Source: Lysobacterales bacterium
GTDB lineage: Bacteria > Pseudomonadota > Gammaproteobacteria > Xanthomonadales > Xanthomonadaceae
DNA: 64,000 bases
Direction of reading: 5' to 3'
NCBI GenBank assembly: GCA_017302135.1
Contig: JAFLDZ010000005.1
Span: 229,114-293,113, forward strand
The notes beneath the pieces were generated by a model. That model made no database searches. It saw nothing but the letters and a program-made list of their open reading frames with translations, and was not told where the DNA came from. Positions 46,582 to 55,817 of the stretch are shown one piece after another (within the stretch, counting starts at the first letter, position 1; the number at the start of each line of letters is the position of its first letter). Both the position numbers and the translations under genes were made by a program.

Positions 46582-48333
46582 GTGCAAAGGATGCTCCTGA
46601 CATTGGTAATTGCGTTTCTGTCCATGGCATCGGCCATGACCGTTCATGGCGCGTCTCGCTTCGGCGATCTTCTTGCCGAAGCCGACAGCGTACGCAGCTC
46701 CAACCCCAAGCGCTTTTTGGAAATCATCGACGACCTCGACAAGCGAAAGTCCGAGGCGACGAAGCTTGAATCGCAAAAGCTCCGCTACCTGCAGGCTTTC
46801 TCCTCGATCTATCAGGATCGTTTTGCCGAGGGCGTCAATCAATCGACGAAGCTCTACGGACATGTCTCCGACGTCGATCTGAAATTTCGTACAGGCAGTC
46901 TCATCGCCAATCTGACTGCGATCAGCCGTGATTTCAGCACTGGCCTGCCCTATGTGCACAGCAACCTGGAAATGCGCGACGAGGTGAAGGACAAGAGCAT
47001 CCGGCAAGATGGGATCGGTGCCGCCGCGATGTTCTACAACCAGATGGGTCAATACTCGCTGGGTCTGAAGTACGCCGATGAAGTCCTTGGCGGATCTCCA
47101 GCGCCGCGCGTGAAATGTTTTGCCAGCAGCGTGAAGCTCGAGTCCCAGCAGGTGCTCGGCAAACTCGACGGTTCCAGTCATGCGTTCGATTCGGCTCTGG
47201 CTGATTGCCTCAAAATACCGGAGCTGATGGCGGCCAGCATGCTGCGCGCGACGCGCGCGCGCGAACTGGCGAAATTGGGTCGCATAGAAGATGCCGTCGC
47301 GCTGCTGGAGCAGGATGCACTCCCGGACGTGCTGGCCACGCACTACCCGCGTCTGATCGCGGAGATCCGTTCGCTACTCGGTGAGTTGAAACTCAAGAAA
47401 GGCGATCTCGACGAAGCGCAAAAACAGGCGAGTGAGACGGTGGCACTCGGCGACGCAATCAAGTCTACACAGGCCCTGGTGACGGCTTATGGCACGCTTT
47501 ACCAGATCGCCGAACGTCGTGGTCAAACGGACCAGGCGCTGGCGATGTACAAACAATATGCCCATGCCGAGAAGGCCTATCTTGGCGACGTGAAGGCGCG
47601 CGAAGTCGCTTTTGTGATATTCCGGGAAAAGACAGAGCAACAAACGCAGCAGCTCGCGCTTGAACGCGTGAGCGCGCAAAAAGCACGCCTTGCAATGGTG
47701 TTCCTGATGCTGCTGCTCGTGGGCATCATCTTCTGGGCCATCCAGATCAAGCGTCACCAGAGTCAATTGCAGCGGCTGGCGCAGACCGACACGTTGACGG
47801 GTCTTGGCAATCGCCATTTCTTCACGCAGAAATCCGAACGTGCGTTGATCGACGCCGCGCGCGCCGGCCAGCCTGCCGCTCTGGTCATGTTCGATCTCGA
47901 CCACTTCAAGGCGATCAACGATACTTACGGCCACGGCGCCGGCGACTGGGTGTTGAAACAGGTCGGCAAGACCTGCTCTTCGCACTGTCGCAAGGTCGAC
48001 TATCTCGGCCGTATCGGCGGAGAAGAGTTCGCGGTCCTGCTGCATGGGCTCGATCTGCCGACGGCCGCGCGCCTTGCCGAAGACTGCCGTTCGCAGCTCG
48101 CCCAGATCGATACCCGCGAATGCGGATATTCGTTCGTGGTCACCGCGAGCTTCGGCGTCAGCTCCACCGCCCAGTCCGGTTACGACCTGTCGCGTTTGCT
48201 TTCGCATGCCGATCAGATGCTGTATCGCGCGAAGAACGAAGGCCGCAATCGCGTGTGCGCCTACACCGCTGAAACCGCCGCTGATTACAAATCACCGAAA
48301 CGCGCGCCGACGCTGAGCGTGGTCGGCGGTTGA
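46582..48333 (+). CDS. TPR-containing membrane diguanylate cyclase (GGDEF)
   Basis: 583-aa protein. A signal sequence (about 3-24) leads to a periplasmic helical/TPR sensor region (about 25-360), one transmembrane segment (about 372-390, MVFLMLLLVGIIFWAIQI), and a GGDEF domain with DTLTGLGNRHFF, FDLDHFKAINDTYGH and the active-site GGEEF. It should make c-di-GMP in response to an unknown envelope signal. GTG 46582 has GGTGAG at good spacing; ATG 46591 is the alternative. It is 43 bp after the precursor gene with no terminator between, so cotranscription is plausible. Confidence 0.88.
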   Translation: MQRMLLTLVIAFLSMASAMTVHGASRFGDLLAEADSVRSSNPKRFLEIIDDLDKRKSEATKLESQKLRYLQAFSSIYQDRFAEGVNQSTKLYGHVSDVDLKFRTGSLIANLTAISRDFSTGLPYVHSNLEMRDEVKDKSIRQDGIGAAAMFYNQMGQYSLGLKYADEVLGGSPAPRVKCFASSVKLESQQVLGKLDGSSHAFDSALADCLKIPELMAASMLRATRARELAKLGRIEDAVALLEQDALPDVLATHYPRLIAEIRSLLGELKLKKGDLDEAQKQASETVALGDAIKSTQALVTAYGTLYQIAERRGQTDQALAMYKQYAHAEKAYLGDVKAREVAFVIFREKTEQQTQQLALERVSAQKARLAMVFLMLLLVGIIFWAIQIKRHQSQLQRLAQTDTLTGLGNRHFFTQKSERALIDAARAGQPAALVMFDLDHFKAINDTYGHGAGDWVLKQVGKTCSSHCRKVDYLGRIGGEEFAVLLHGLDLPTAARLAEDCRSQLAQIDTRECGYSFVVTASFGVSSTAQSGYDLSRLLSHADQMLYRAKNEGRNRVCAYTAETAADYKSPKRAPTLSVVGG

Positions 48334-48358
48334 TGCGGGACGCCCACTGCTTGGCGCG

Positions 48359-49009
48359 ATGACACTCGGCGACGGTTCCGTCGTTTCAGGGGCACCGTTG
48401 GATGGACCGTTGGTCCTTCCCGCCGAGCAGTGGCGGTCATTGCGCGCGGCCTACGCAGCTTCTCCGCGCGCTTATCACCACTTCGGGCATGTGCAGGATG
48501 TGCTTGCGCACTACCGCGTGATCGATGCAGGCATCGGATGGCATCGCCCTCACGAAGTCTGGTTGGCGGTGTTGTACCACGATGCCGTCTATGTCCCCGG
48601 TCGCAGCGACAACGAGGTTGCCTCCGCCGGTCTCGCCGTCGAGCACATCGAGCGCCGATGGCCGCAGCCGGGCATCGATTCGCGACGCATCGCAGACCTG
48701 ATCCTGTTGACCGCCCGTCACGGAAGCCTGCGCTTTGAAGATGCCGGCACAGGAGAGGCGGGCGAAGATGCACGTCTCTTTCTGGATTGCGATATGGCCA
48801 TTCTCGGTGCCTTGCCGGAGGCGTTCGCGGTTTATGACCGGGCCATCGCAGAGGAATACAGCGCCGTACCGCGATGGCTGTATCGCATCCAGCGCCGGAA
48901 GTTCTTCCGAAAACTGCTCGCCTCCGACAGGATTTTCCTCAGCGATTTTTTTCGCGAGCGCTTCGAAGCGCAGGCGCGGCGCAATCTTCAGGCGGCGCTG
49001 AAGGCTTAG
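48359..49009 (+). CDS. HD-type metal-dependent phosphohydrolase
   Basis: 216-aa predicted hydrolase. The metal motif is split as AYHHFGHVQDVL (H40, H41) and AVLYHDAVY (H74-D75), with DNEVASAGLAVEHI and a late DCDMAILG, as in the HD-domain YpgQ-like family. The substrate is possibly a nucleotide, not defined. The gene begins 26 bp after the GGDEF gene and trhO follows after 9 bp. Confidence 0.83.
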   Translation: MTLGDGSVVSGAPLDGPLVLPAEQWRSLRAAYAASPRAYHHFGHVQDVLAHYRVIDAGIGWHRPHEVWLAVLYHDAVYVPGRSDNEVASAGLAVEHIERRWPQPGIDSRRIADLILLTARHGSLRFEDAGTGEAGEDARLFLDCDMAILGALPEAFAVYDRAIAEEYSAVPRWLYRIQRRKFFRKLLASDRIFLSDFFRERFEAQARRNLQAALKA

Positions 49010-49018
49010 AATCGACAG

Positions 49019-49846
49019 ATGAAGACAGATACCGTGATCGAGCCCGCCACGCTCGAACTTGCCATGATCAAGAATATTGCCGCATATCATTTCGTTCCGG
49101 TGGCGGATCCGGATGCGCTCGCAGCGCGGCTGCGGGTCCGCGCACAGATAGATGGACTCTGCGGCACCATCCTGGTGGCCGGGGAGGGCATCAATCTCTT
49201 TCTGGCGGGCGAAACGGCAGCGATCGACGGTTTCATCGACGCGCTTCGGGAGGACGTGCGATTCGCGGAGATGACGGTCAAGGCCAGCGTTTCGAGCGAC
49301 GTGCCTTTTTCGCGGCTCAAGGTGAAGGTCAAACCGGAGATCATCAGTTTCCGCCAGTCCGATGCATCGCCCGATGGCGGGCGGGCACCGACGGTCTCGC
49401 CGGCGTCGCTCGCGCGCTGGATCGGCCAGGGCACCGACGACAACGGTCGCCGGTTGGTGCTGCTCGACACCCGCAACCGTGAAGAGGTCGAGTACGGCAC
49501 TTTCGCGGATGCGATGGTGCTGCCGATCGACAACTTCACCGAATTGCCCGATGCCGTGCTGGCGCAGCGCGAAGCGCTGGCCGATGCCACTGTCGTCAGT
49601 TTCTGCACTGGCGGGATCCGCTGCGAGAAAGCCGCGCTGTGGATGCGCGCGCAGGGAATGGATAATGTGCTGCAGCTCGATGGCGGCATCCTCGGCTATT
49701 TCGAAGCGGTGGGTGGTCAAGGTTACGCGGGTGCGTGTTTCGTGTTCGATGACCGGATCGCGCTGGAGCCCTCACTGGCTCCCATTGCCGGCACGAACCG
49801 GTCAGAATCCACGGATTCACCGAGAGGAAATCGCGACCATGGCTGA
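49019..49846 (+). CDS. trhO: tRNA uridine-34 hydroxylase TrhO (YceA, rhodanese family)
   Basis: 275-aa enzyme that hydroxylates U34 of certain tRNAs, a step toward 5-methoxyuridine and cmo5U. It has an N-terminal GTILVAGEGINLFLAG domain and a rhodanese domain with the catalytic C196 in FCTGGIRCEKA. YGTFADAMVLPIDNFTELPDAV is typical. ATG 49064 could also be used and starts closer to the conserved domain (MIKNIAAYHF). Confidence 0.92.
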   Translation: MKTDTVIEPATLELAMIKNIAAYHFVPVADPDALAARLRVRAQIDGLCGTILVAGEGINLFLAGETAAIDGFIDALREDVRFAEMTVKASVSSDVPFSRLKVKVKPEIISFRQSDASPDGGRAPTVSPASLARWIGQGTDDNGRRLVLLDTRNREEVEYGTFADAMVLPIDNFTELPDAVLAQREALADATVVSFCTGGIRCEKAALWMRAQGMDNVLQLDGGILGYFEAVGGQGYAGACFVFDDRIALEPSLAPIAGTNRSESTDSPRGNRDHG

Positions 49847-50000
49847 GATGGGCTGGATTGGACTGCTGTTGGCCATCGTCGGGGCGTACTTCGCCATCAA
49901 AGTGGTGAAGTTCGTCTTCAAGCTGTTCTGGTGGGCGGCGGTGCTGTTCGGCGCGTACTGGTTTCTTGCGCCGGCGCTGGGGCTGCCGCGCCCGTTCTGA
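49839..50000 (+). CDS. Small membrane protein, 53 aa
   Basis: The protein is MAEMGWIGLLLAIVGAYFAI followed by KVVKFVFKLFWWAAVLF and a short GLPRPF end: two hydrophobic segments (about 5-20 and 25-43) joined by a basic turn. AGAGGA lies about 9 bases upstream of the ATG, and the start overlaps trhO by 8 bp, which favours translation by coupling. Function unknown; this resembles the short membrane proteins often left unannotated. Confidence 0.65.
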   Translation: MAEMGWIGLLLAIVGAYFAIKVVKFVFKLFWWAAVLFGAYWFLAPALGLPRPF

Positions 50001-50031
50001 CTGCATCCAGTCGCCTTTGCGGAGGATGGCA

Positions 50032-50652
50032 ATGACATCGCTCGTCACGACATCGCGGGATCCCCGCGTCGACGCCTACATCGCGCGTTCGGCCGACTTC
50101 GCCAGACCGATCCTCGAATACGTGCGTGCGCGGGTGCACGAGGCATGTCCCGATGTCGAAGAGACGATCAAATGGGGTATGCCGACCTTCGTGTATGCGG
50201 GCAGCATCCTCTGCGGCATGGCCGCGTTCAAACAGCACGCCTCGTTCGGATTCTGGAAACATGCGCTTGTGGTCGGCGACGGCTCACCTGCCGAGGGCAT
50301 GGGGAGCTTCGGGAAACTCTCGTCGGTCGCGGATCTCCCGGCGAAGCGGCAATTGCTGGCCTATCTCAAGAGAGCAGCGCGCCTGAACGAGCAGGGCGTC
50401 AGGACGCCGGCTGCGCGCAAGGCCGCAACGCCCAAGCCGTTGCCGGAGGTTCCCGCCGATTTCGCAGCCGCATTGCACGGCAATGCGGCTGCGAAGACCG
50501 CGTTCGAGCATTTTGCTCCGAGCCATCGTCGCGAATATCTCGAATGGATTCTCGACGCCAAGCGCGAGGAGACGCGTGCGCGCCGGATCGCACAGGCCGT
50601 GGAATGGCTTGCGGAGGGCAAATCCCGGAACTGGAAATACGAAAACTGCTGA
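50032..50652 (+). CDS. DUF1801/YdeI family protein
   Basis: 206-aa protein. The N-terminal half is a DUF1801-like domain (VEETIKWGMPTFVYAGSILCGMAAFK then FGFWKHALV), and the C-terminal half is the YdeI-type FEHFAPSHRREYLEWILDAKREETRARRIAQAVEWLAEG. GGAGG sits six bases before ATG 50032; ATG 50026 in the same frame is too close. The function is unknown, though the fold is related to iron-chaperone frataxin-like proteins. Confidence 0.83.
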   Translation: MTSLVTTSRDPRVDAYIARSADFARPILEYVRARVHEACPDVEETIKWGMPTFVYAGSILCGMAAFKQHASFGFWKHALVVGDGSPAEGMGSFGKLSSVADLPAKRQLLAYLKRAARLNEQGVRTPAARKAATPKPLPEVPADFAAALHGNAAAKTAFEHFAPSHRREYLEWILDAKREETRARRIAQAVEWLAEGKSRNWKYENC

Positions 50653-50659
50653 AGCGGTT

Positions 50660-52432
50660 TCAGCGCAGCGCTTCGTCCGTTCGCATCACCGGATACAGCC
50701 CGTAACGTTCGTCCCATGCGCTGTGCAGGCGATGGAAGAATTCCAGTCGAGCCTGTGGGTCGGCGGCGAATTTCGGGTCTTCCTTGACCTTGCGTTCGAA
50801 GCGTTCGCGCAACGCGGGATCGCGCGCCAGCATCTCGCGTGCCACGTCCTCTGCGACGTAATCCTCCATGTATTCCTTTTGCTCGAACGCATTGTTGAAC
50901 AGCCCCCACGCGAGCAGCGAATCAGGCGCGAGCGGTTCGAGCAGCGACATCGCCAGCCGTGCCTTGGGTTGCGCGATCGGGACGAACAGTGCACCCGCAC
51001 CGATGTCGCGGCTTTCGGTTGTCCATTCGCCGTCCACCGTGAGCCGTTGGTGGCTCTCGGAAGAAGCGGCGGCGAATGTCGGAGTCTCGTCGCGGAAAAT
51101 CCCGACTTCCGCGTCCGGAAGCGCTTGGTTCAATCGCTCGTAAACGATCCCATGCGTTCGCAGCCGGGGGGCGACCATGTCGGCGTAGAAGGCTGGCACG
51201 AGATAGCCGCCTTTCGGTGCCGCGATGGCGAGACCGGGCACGACATCGTCGCGCAACGGGACCTTCCACAGCTGCGGTCTGCTGTCGTCGTAACGCGTCA
51301 TCAGCGCGCCGGACACCTCCGACGGCGTGCGGGTATAGACGTAGCCGCGGAAATCGATGGTGCGGACCTTGTCGCTGGCGGTCCAGCTCAACGGGACCTT
51401 GCTGCCGCCGAGCTGTTTCGCGCGAGCATCGGCTTCCAGCGCGGTCCTGCGCCAGTCGATGCCGTGTTTCGCCGCGAGTTCCATCACCGCGATCACGGTG
51501 TTGCGCGTGATCCGGACCCGGGTCGGGTAGTCCTTCCACGAATGGGTTTCGACCAGCATCGCGATGCGATTGCGCAGATGGAAATAGCCGGTCGAGAAAC
51601 GCGGCGGCGCAACGCCATCGACGAATCCGGATGCCGGGTTGTCGTTTTCGACGAAGGAGGGATAGAACGCTACCGGCAGAGATCCCTGCTTGCGCAGTGC
51701 GGTCAGCGTGCCTTCCCGCAGTGCGAGGCCGGCAGCGCGCAAGGCTTCGTCGCCGGCGTGCAGCGGTTCGACCTGGATCGACACGTCGTGCTCGAATTTC
51801 GCGCCGTCGGTGACGTGCAGGTCGATCGTGGCGATCGGGTCCCAGGCATTCACCAGCGCCAGCATCGCCTGCATCTCCGGCGTGTCGGCCTTGGCGTAGT
51901 CCCGATTGAGGTTGTAGTTCTGCGCGGTGACGCGCCAGCCCATTTCAGCCGGGCCGTTCTGGTTCGGGCGGTTCCATGCGCCGAAGCGTTCATGACCATC
52001 GATATTGAACACCGGTACGAAGATCAGCACGACCTTGTCGAGCGCGCTACGCGCGGCCTCTCCGTCCAGCATCTGCCGCAGCGCAAGGAATCCCGCGTCC
52101 TTGCCGTCGATCTCGCCCGCGTGGATCCCGCCCTGGACCAGTACGACCGGAAGGCCAGCATTCCGCGCAGCGTCGGCGGTCAGCGCACCACGGTTGCTGG
52201 CGATCAGGGCCTTCATCGGCCGGCCTTCTGGCGTGGTGCCGAAATCGATGCAGCGCACCCGTTGCGGGTAGAGACCCGCGAATGCGTCGCAGAGCGCGAT
52301 CACTTCAGCATAACGGCCGGTGCGCGCGTATCCGCTGCGCTCGGCTTCAGTGGTAAGCGCTGGAGCAGCGTGGGCAGAGATGGTCGCCATGAGCACCAGC
52401 AGGGGCAACGCGATCGACAGGGCAGGGCGCAT
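50660..52432 (-). CDS. Exported M14 family zinc carboxypeptidase
   Basis: 590-aa periplasmic or secreted peptidase. The signal peptide is MRPALSIALPLLVLMATISAHA, cut near AHA. Zinc ligands are H104 and E107 (GGIHAGEIDGKD) and H206 (DLHVTDG). The general-base Glu lies in RIAMLVETHSWKDY. The remaining 280 residues are an extra C-terminal region. An upstream TTG at 52453 would extend the N-terminus by seven residues; the ATG gives a cleaner signal. It is probably a dipeptidase/carboxypeptidase, substrate unknown. Confidence 0.87.
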   Translation of the reverse strand: MRPALSIALPLLVLMATISAHAAPALTTEAERSGYARTGRYAEVIALCDAFAGLYPQRVRCIDFGTTPEGRPMKALIASNRGALTADAARNAGLPVVLVQGGIHAGEIDGKDAGFLALRQMLDGEAARSALDKVVLIFVPVFNIDGHERFGAWNRPNQNGPAEMGWRVTAQNYNLNRDYAKADTPEMQAMLALVNAWDPIATIDLHVTDGAKFEHDVSIQVEPLHAGDEALRAAGLALREGTLTALRKQGSLPVAFYPSFVENDNPASGFVDGVAPPRFSTGYFHLRNRIAMLVETHSWKDYPTRVRITRNTVIAVMELAAKHGIDWRRTALEADARAKQLGGSKVPLSWTASDKVRTIDFRGYVYTRTPSEVSGALMTRYDDSRPQLWKVPLRDDVVPGLAIAAPKGGYLVPAFYADMVAPRLRTHGIVYERLNQALPDAEVGIFRDETPTFAAASSESHQRLTVDGEWTTESRDIGAGALFVPIAQPKARLAMSLLEPLAPDSLLAWGLFNNAFEQKEYMEDYVAEDVAREMLARDPALRERFERKVKEDPKFAADPQARLEFFHRLHSAWDERYGLYPVMRTDEALR

Positions 52433-52566
52433 GGCGGAAGGGCTCGGAGACAATCGGGTATTGTGCCCCGGTGGGTCCTGTCGCGGGCATGTCGTTGGTC
52501 ATGCGCGATCGCCTGGGAGGGCATGCGAAGATTGGCGTCTTGGTACCGACGTCCACAGGATTGACC

Positions 52567-53211
52567 ATGAGCGCACCGCACTACACCCTTTATTACTCTC
52601 CGGGATCGGCCAGTCTGGTCGTTCACTGGATGCTGATCGAATTGGATGCGCCGCATACGCTGGCGCTCGTCGATACGGCTGCGGGCGCACAGAAGCAGCC
52701 CGAATATCTTGCGCTGAACCCGAACGGCGTTGTCCCGACGCTGGCGATCGATGGCGTGCCGCACTACGAAGCCGCTGCGCTGCTGATGCACCTAGCGGAT
52801 GCGTTCCCCGCCTCGGCGCTCGCGCCCACGCTGGCGGACCCGCAACGCGTCGACTACACCCAATGGATGTTCAATCTCGCCAATATGGTGCAGCCGCTGT
52901 TCCGGCAGTGGTGGTATCCGCATGAGCCTGCGGGCGAGCAGCACGCCGATGCCGTGCGGAATTGTGTGCAGCCGCGGATCGAGGCGCAGTGGCAACGCAT
53001 CGACCGGCATCTCGCCGAACATGGCCCGCATCTGCTTGGCGATCGCCTGACCGCCGCCGATTTCTACCTCGTAATGCTGATGCGCTGGTCGCGGAACATG
53101 CCGAAGCAGGCGATCGAATGGCCGCATCTGGCCGCGCTGGCATCGCGCCTGAAGGCGCGACCATCGTTCACGACCCTTTACGAGCGCGAAGGGTTGACCG
53201 AATGGGTGTGA
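52567..53211 (+). CDS. Glutathione S-transferase family protein
   Basis: 214-aa protein. The thioredoxin-like domain is LYYSPGSASLVVHWMLIELDAPH with S11 or S14 as the likely thiolate-stabilising residue, and NPNGVVPTL plus the YEAAALLMHLAD motif carry the gamma-glutamyl site. The helical domain ends GDRLTAADFYLVMLMRW, the N-capping-box motif. Substrate unknown. Confidence 0.88.
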   Translation: MSAPHYTLYYSPGSASLVVHWMLIELDAPHTLALVDTAAGAQKQPEYLALNPNGVVPTLAIDGVPHYEAAALLMHLADAFPASALAPTLADPQRVDYTQWMFNLANMVQPLFRQWWYPHEPAGEQHADAVRNCVQPRIEAQWQRIDRHLAEHGPHLLGDRLTAADFYLVMLMRWSRNMPKQAIEWPHLAALASRLKARPSFTTLYEREGLTEWV

Positions 53212-53327
53212 TAACGCCCACTCGATCCGAGCAACGCAGGACATGGAGGCATATACCATGCCTTCACACCCACATCACGTCGGCGATGGTTGCTGCCGGC
53301 CCCGATTTCCCGACGAGGCGCTGATCC

Positions 53328-54947
53328 ATGACGACCGCTACCCAAGCCAGCAGGCCGGATTCCGGCGCGAAACTGCCCCGTCAGATTCCCTACATCATCG
53401 GCAACGAGGCCTGCGAGCGCTTCAGTTTCTACGGGATGCGCAACATCCTGGTGCAGTTCCTGGTCAGCAGCGTGATCCTGTCCTACCTGCCCGAAGCCGA
53501 ACGCCAGGGCATGGCAAAAGAGGTTTTCCACAGCTTCGTCATCGGCGTCTATTTTTTCCCGCTGCTGGGCGGCTGGCTGTCCGATCGCTTCTTCGGCAAA
53601 TACCACACCATCCTCTGGCTCTCGCTGCTGTACTGCGCCGGCCATGCCTGTCTGGCGATGTTCGAAGGAAACCGCAGCGGTTTTTATACCGGTCTGTTCC
53701 TGATCGCGCTCGGTTCCGGAGGCATCAAGCCGTTGGTATCGTCGTTCGTCGGCGATCAGTTCACGCAGTCGAACAAGCATCTGGCGAAGATCGTCTACGA
53801 CGCCTTCTACTGGACGATCAATTTCGGTTCGTTCTTCGCCTCGCTGCTGATGCCGATCCTGCTTCGCGACTACGGTCCTGCGGTGGCCTTCGGCGTGCCT
53901 GGCGTATTGATGTTCATCGCGACCATCATTTTCTGGATGGGCCGCAGCAAATACGTCAACATGCCTCCGAGCGCGCACGACCCCAATGCGTTCATGCGCG
54001 TGGTGATGACCGCGCTACGCGGAGGCGATGCCGGCCGGACGGGTACGGGCAGCGTAGTCGCCGCGAGCGGCGTGTTGATCGCTGTCGGCATGTTGCTGGG
54101 CTGGTGGCTGTCGCCGGTCTGGTGGCCGAAGGATGTCGGCTTCGTCATTTCCTTCTGTCTTGCCCTCGGCGCCATCCTGCTGTTCGGCGGTGTCGGTACC
54201 GCGCTGCAACTCGATCATGCGCGCGGTGCGCATCCGGACGAGGTGGTCGACGGCGTACGCGCGGTGCTGCGGATTCTGATCATCTTTGCGATCGTCAGCC
54301 CGTTCTGGTCGTTGTTCGACCAGAAGGCATCGACCTGGGTGCTGCAGGGAAAGACCATGATCCTGCCCCATGACCAGTGGTGGTGGCCCAGTTGGCTGAT
54401 CAAGGAAGCTGGACAGATGCAGGCGCTCAATCCGCTGCTGGTGATGGCCCTGATTCCCTTCAACAATCTCGTGCTGTATCCGCTCTTGACGAAATCGGGC
54501 TTCAAGGTCACCGCCCTCCGCCGGATGGGCTTCGGAATCGCTTTTTCAGGACTTGCGTGGGTCTTCGCCGGCATGATCCAACTGTGGATCGATGGCGGCG
54601 ACCCGGTGTCGCTGGCGTGGCAGATCCTGCCTTACGCGTTGTTGACCCTCGGCGAGGTGTTGGTGTCGGCGACGGGCCTTGAGTTCGCGTACAGCCAGTC
54701 TCCGCCGAAGATGAAGGGCGTGATCATGAGTTTCTGGATGCTGTCGGTCACGTTCGGCAACGTCTGGGTGTTGCTGACCAACGCGGCGGTGCGCAACGAC
54801 ACTGCGATGGCGCAGATCGCGAGTACCGGGTTGAGCGAGAACGCGTTCCTGATGTTCTTCTTCGCCGGATTCGCGTTCGTGGCAGCGCTGATCTTCGCCG
54901 CCTACGCCAGGCGTTATCCGTTGCAGGACTACTACCGTGCGGCCTGA
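53328..54947 (+). CDS. Proton-dependent oligopeptide transporter (POT/PTR2)
   Basis: 539-aa inner-membrane permease for di- or tripeptides. The family signature ExxERFxYYG is EACERFSFYG (27-36), with LGGWLSDRFFGKYHTI and the PTR2 FYWTINFGS motif. Twelve or more transmembrane segments are apparent, with a central loop at about 205-245. The upstream gap of 116 bp contains GAGGCG near the start; no terminator is evident. Neighbouring M14 and rhomboid peptidases suggest peptide use. Confidence 0.93.
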   Translation: MTTATQASRPDSGAKLPRQIPYIIGNEACERFSFYGMRNILVQFLVSSVILSYLPEAERQGMAKEVFHSFVIGVYFFPLLGGWLSDRFFGKYHTILWLSLLYCAGHACLAMFEGNRSGFYTGLFLIALGSGGIKPLVSSFVGDQFTQSNKHLAKIVYDAFYWTINFGSFFASLLMPILLRDYGPAVAFGVPGVLMFIATIIFWMGRSKYVNMPPSAHDPNAFMRVVMTALRGGDAGRTGTGSVVAASGVLIAVGMLLGWWLSPVWWPKDVGFVISFCLALGAILLFGGVGTALQLDHARGAHPDEVVDGVRAVLRILIIFAIVSPFWSLFDQKASTWVLQGKTMILPHDQWWWPSWLIKEAGQMQALNPLLVMALIPFNNLVLYPLLTKSGFKVTALRRMGFGIAFSGLAWVFAGMIQLWIDGGDPVSLAWQILPYALLTLGEVLVSATGLEFAYSQSPPKMKGVIMSFWMLSVTFGNVWVLLTNAAVRNDTAMAQIASTGLSENAFLMFFFAGFAFVAALIFAAYARRYPLQDYYRAA

Positions 54948-54995
54948 TCCCTGTGCGATGTTGGAACTGCGCGCGTCATCTCATCGGGAGCAGGC

Positions 54996-55622
54996 ATGAA
55001 CGGCTACATCACGTTGGCGCTGATCGCAGTGACCGTCCTGGTCTCCTGGCAGGCCTGGGAGCGGCCACGTTTGCTGGAACGCCTGATTCTGTGGCCACCG
55101 GCGATCGATCGCCAGCAGCAGTACGACCGGTTGCTGACCCATGGTTTCATCCACGCAGACGGGATGCACCTGATCTTCAACATGATCACGCTGTATTCGT
55201 TCGGCCAGATGATGGAGGGCTACTTCAGCGCACGCATCACGCCGATCGGCTATCTGCTGTTCTATCTGTCTGCGGTGGTGGTTGCGATACTGCCGACTTT
55301 CATGAAGTACCGGCACGATCCGAGTTATCGCAGTCTTGGTGCGTCCGGTGCAGTCTCGGCGGTCCTGTTCGCATCGATACTGTTGGATCCATGGAACGGG
55401 ATCTATCTGTTCATGATCCCGATTCCCATACCGGCTTTCATCTTCGCCGGCCTGTACGTCTGGTACAGCATCTGGATGGACAAGCGCGGTGGCGACAACA
55501 TCAATCACAGCGCCCACCTGTGGGGCGGGCTTTACGGAATGATGTTCACCCTGCTGCAACAACCGGAACTGGCCGGCCAGTTCCTGCGTCGCCTGGTCAG
55601 CCCCACTTTCGGCGGGGGCTGA
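54996..55622 (+). CDS. Rhomboid family intramembrane serine protease
   Basis: 208-aa polytopic protease. The nucleophile is S117 in SLGASGAVSA and the base is H174 in INHSAHLWGG; H58 and N62 in GMHLIFN correspond to the oxyanion residues. Six hydrophobic segments are visible. The substrate is unknown. It follows the POT gene by 48 bp. Confidence 0.9.
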   Translation: MNGYITLALIAVTVLVSWQAWERPRLLERLILWPPAIDRQQQYDRLLTHGFIHADGMHLIFNMITLYSFGQMMEGYFSARITPIGYLLFYLSAVVVAILPTFMKYRHDPSYRSLGASGAVSAVLFASILLDPWNGIYLFMIPIPIPAFIFAGLYVWYSIWMDKRGGDNINHSAHLWGGLYGMMFTLLQQPELAGQFLRRLVSPTFGGG

Positions 55623-55637
55623 CCGGACGGTGTCGCA

Positions 55638-55817
55638 TCAAGCGGCGTAGGCGGTACGGGTGATTTCGCCGCCGTAGGTCTGCTGCAGACGCTTCTGGAT
55701 CACGTAATCCAGCAGTTGGAACTCGCGGGTGGCGGTATCGCCCTGGCGGGCGAGGTCGTACAGCCGCTCGACGACGGTGTCGTCGCTGACGTTGGCGGCG
55801 GGAGCATCGAGTTGCAT
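55638..55817 (-). CDS. Small protein of 59 residues, unknown
   Basis: A 59-aa frame with a strong GAGGAG ribosome-binding site five bases before the ATG. The product starts MQLDAPAANVSDDTVVERLY and ends in EITRTAYAA. It is amphipathic and helical, with a dibasic middle (QKRLQQTYGG), no membrane segment and no signal peptide. It converges with the rhomboid gene, 15 bp apart. I do not recognise a family. Confidence 0.65.
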   Translation of the reverse strand: MQLDAPAANVSDDTVVERLYDLARQGDTATREFQLLDYVIQKRLQQTYGGEITRTAYAA

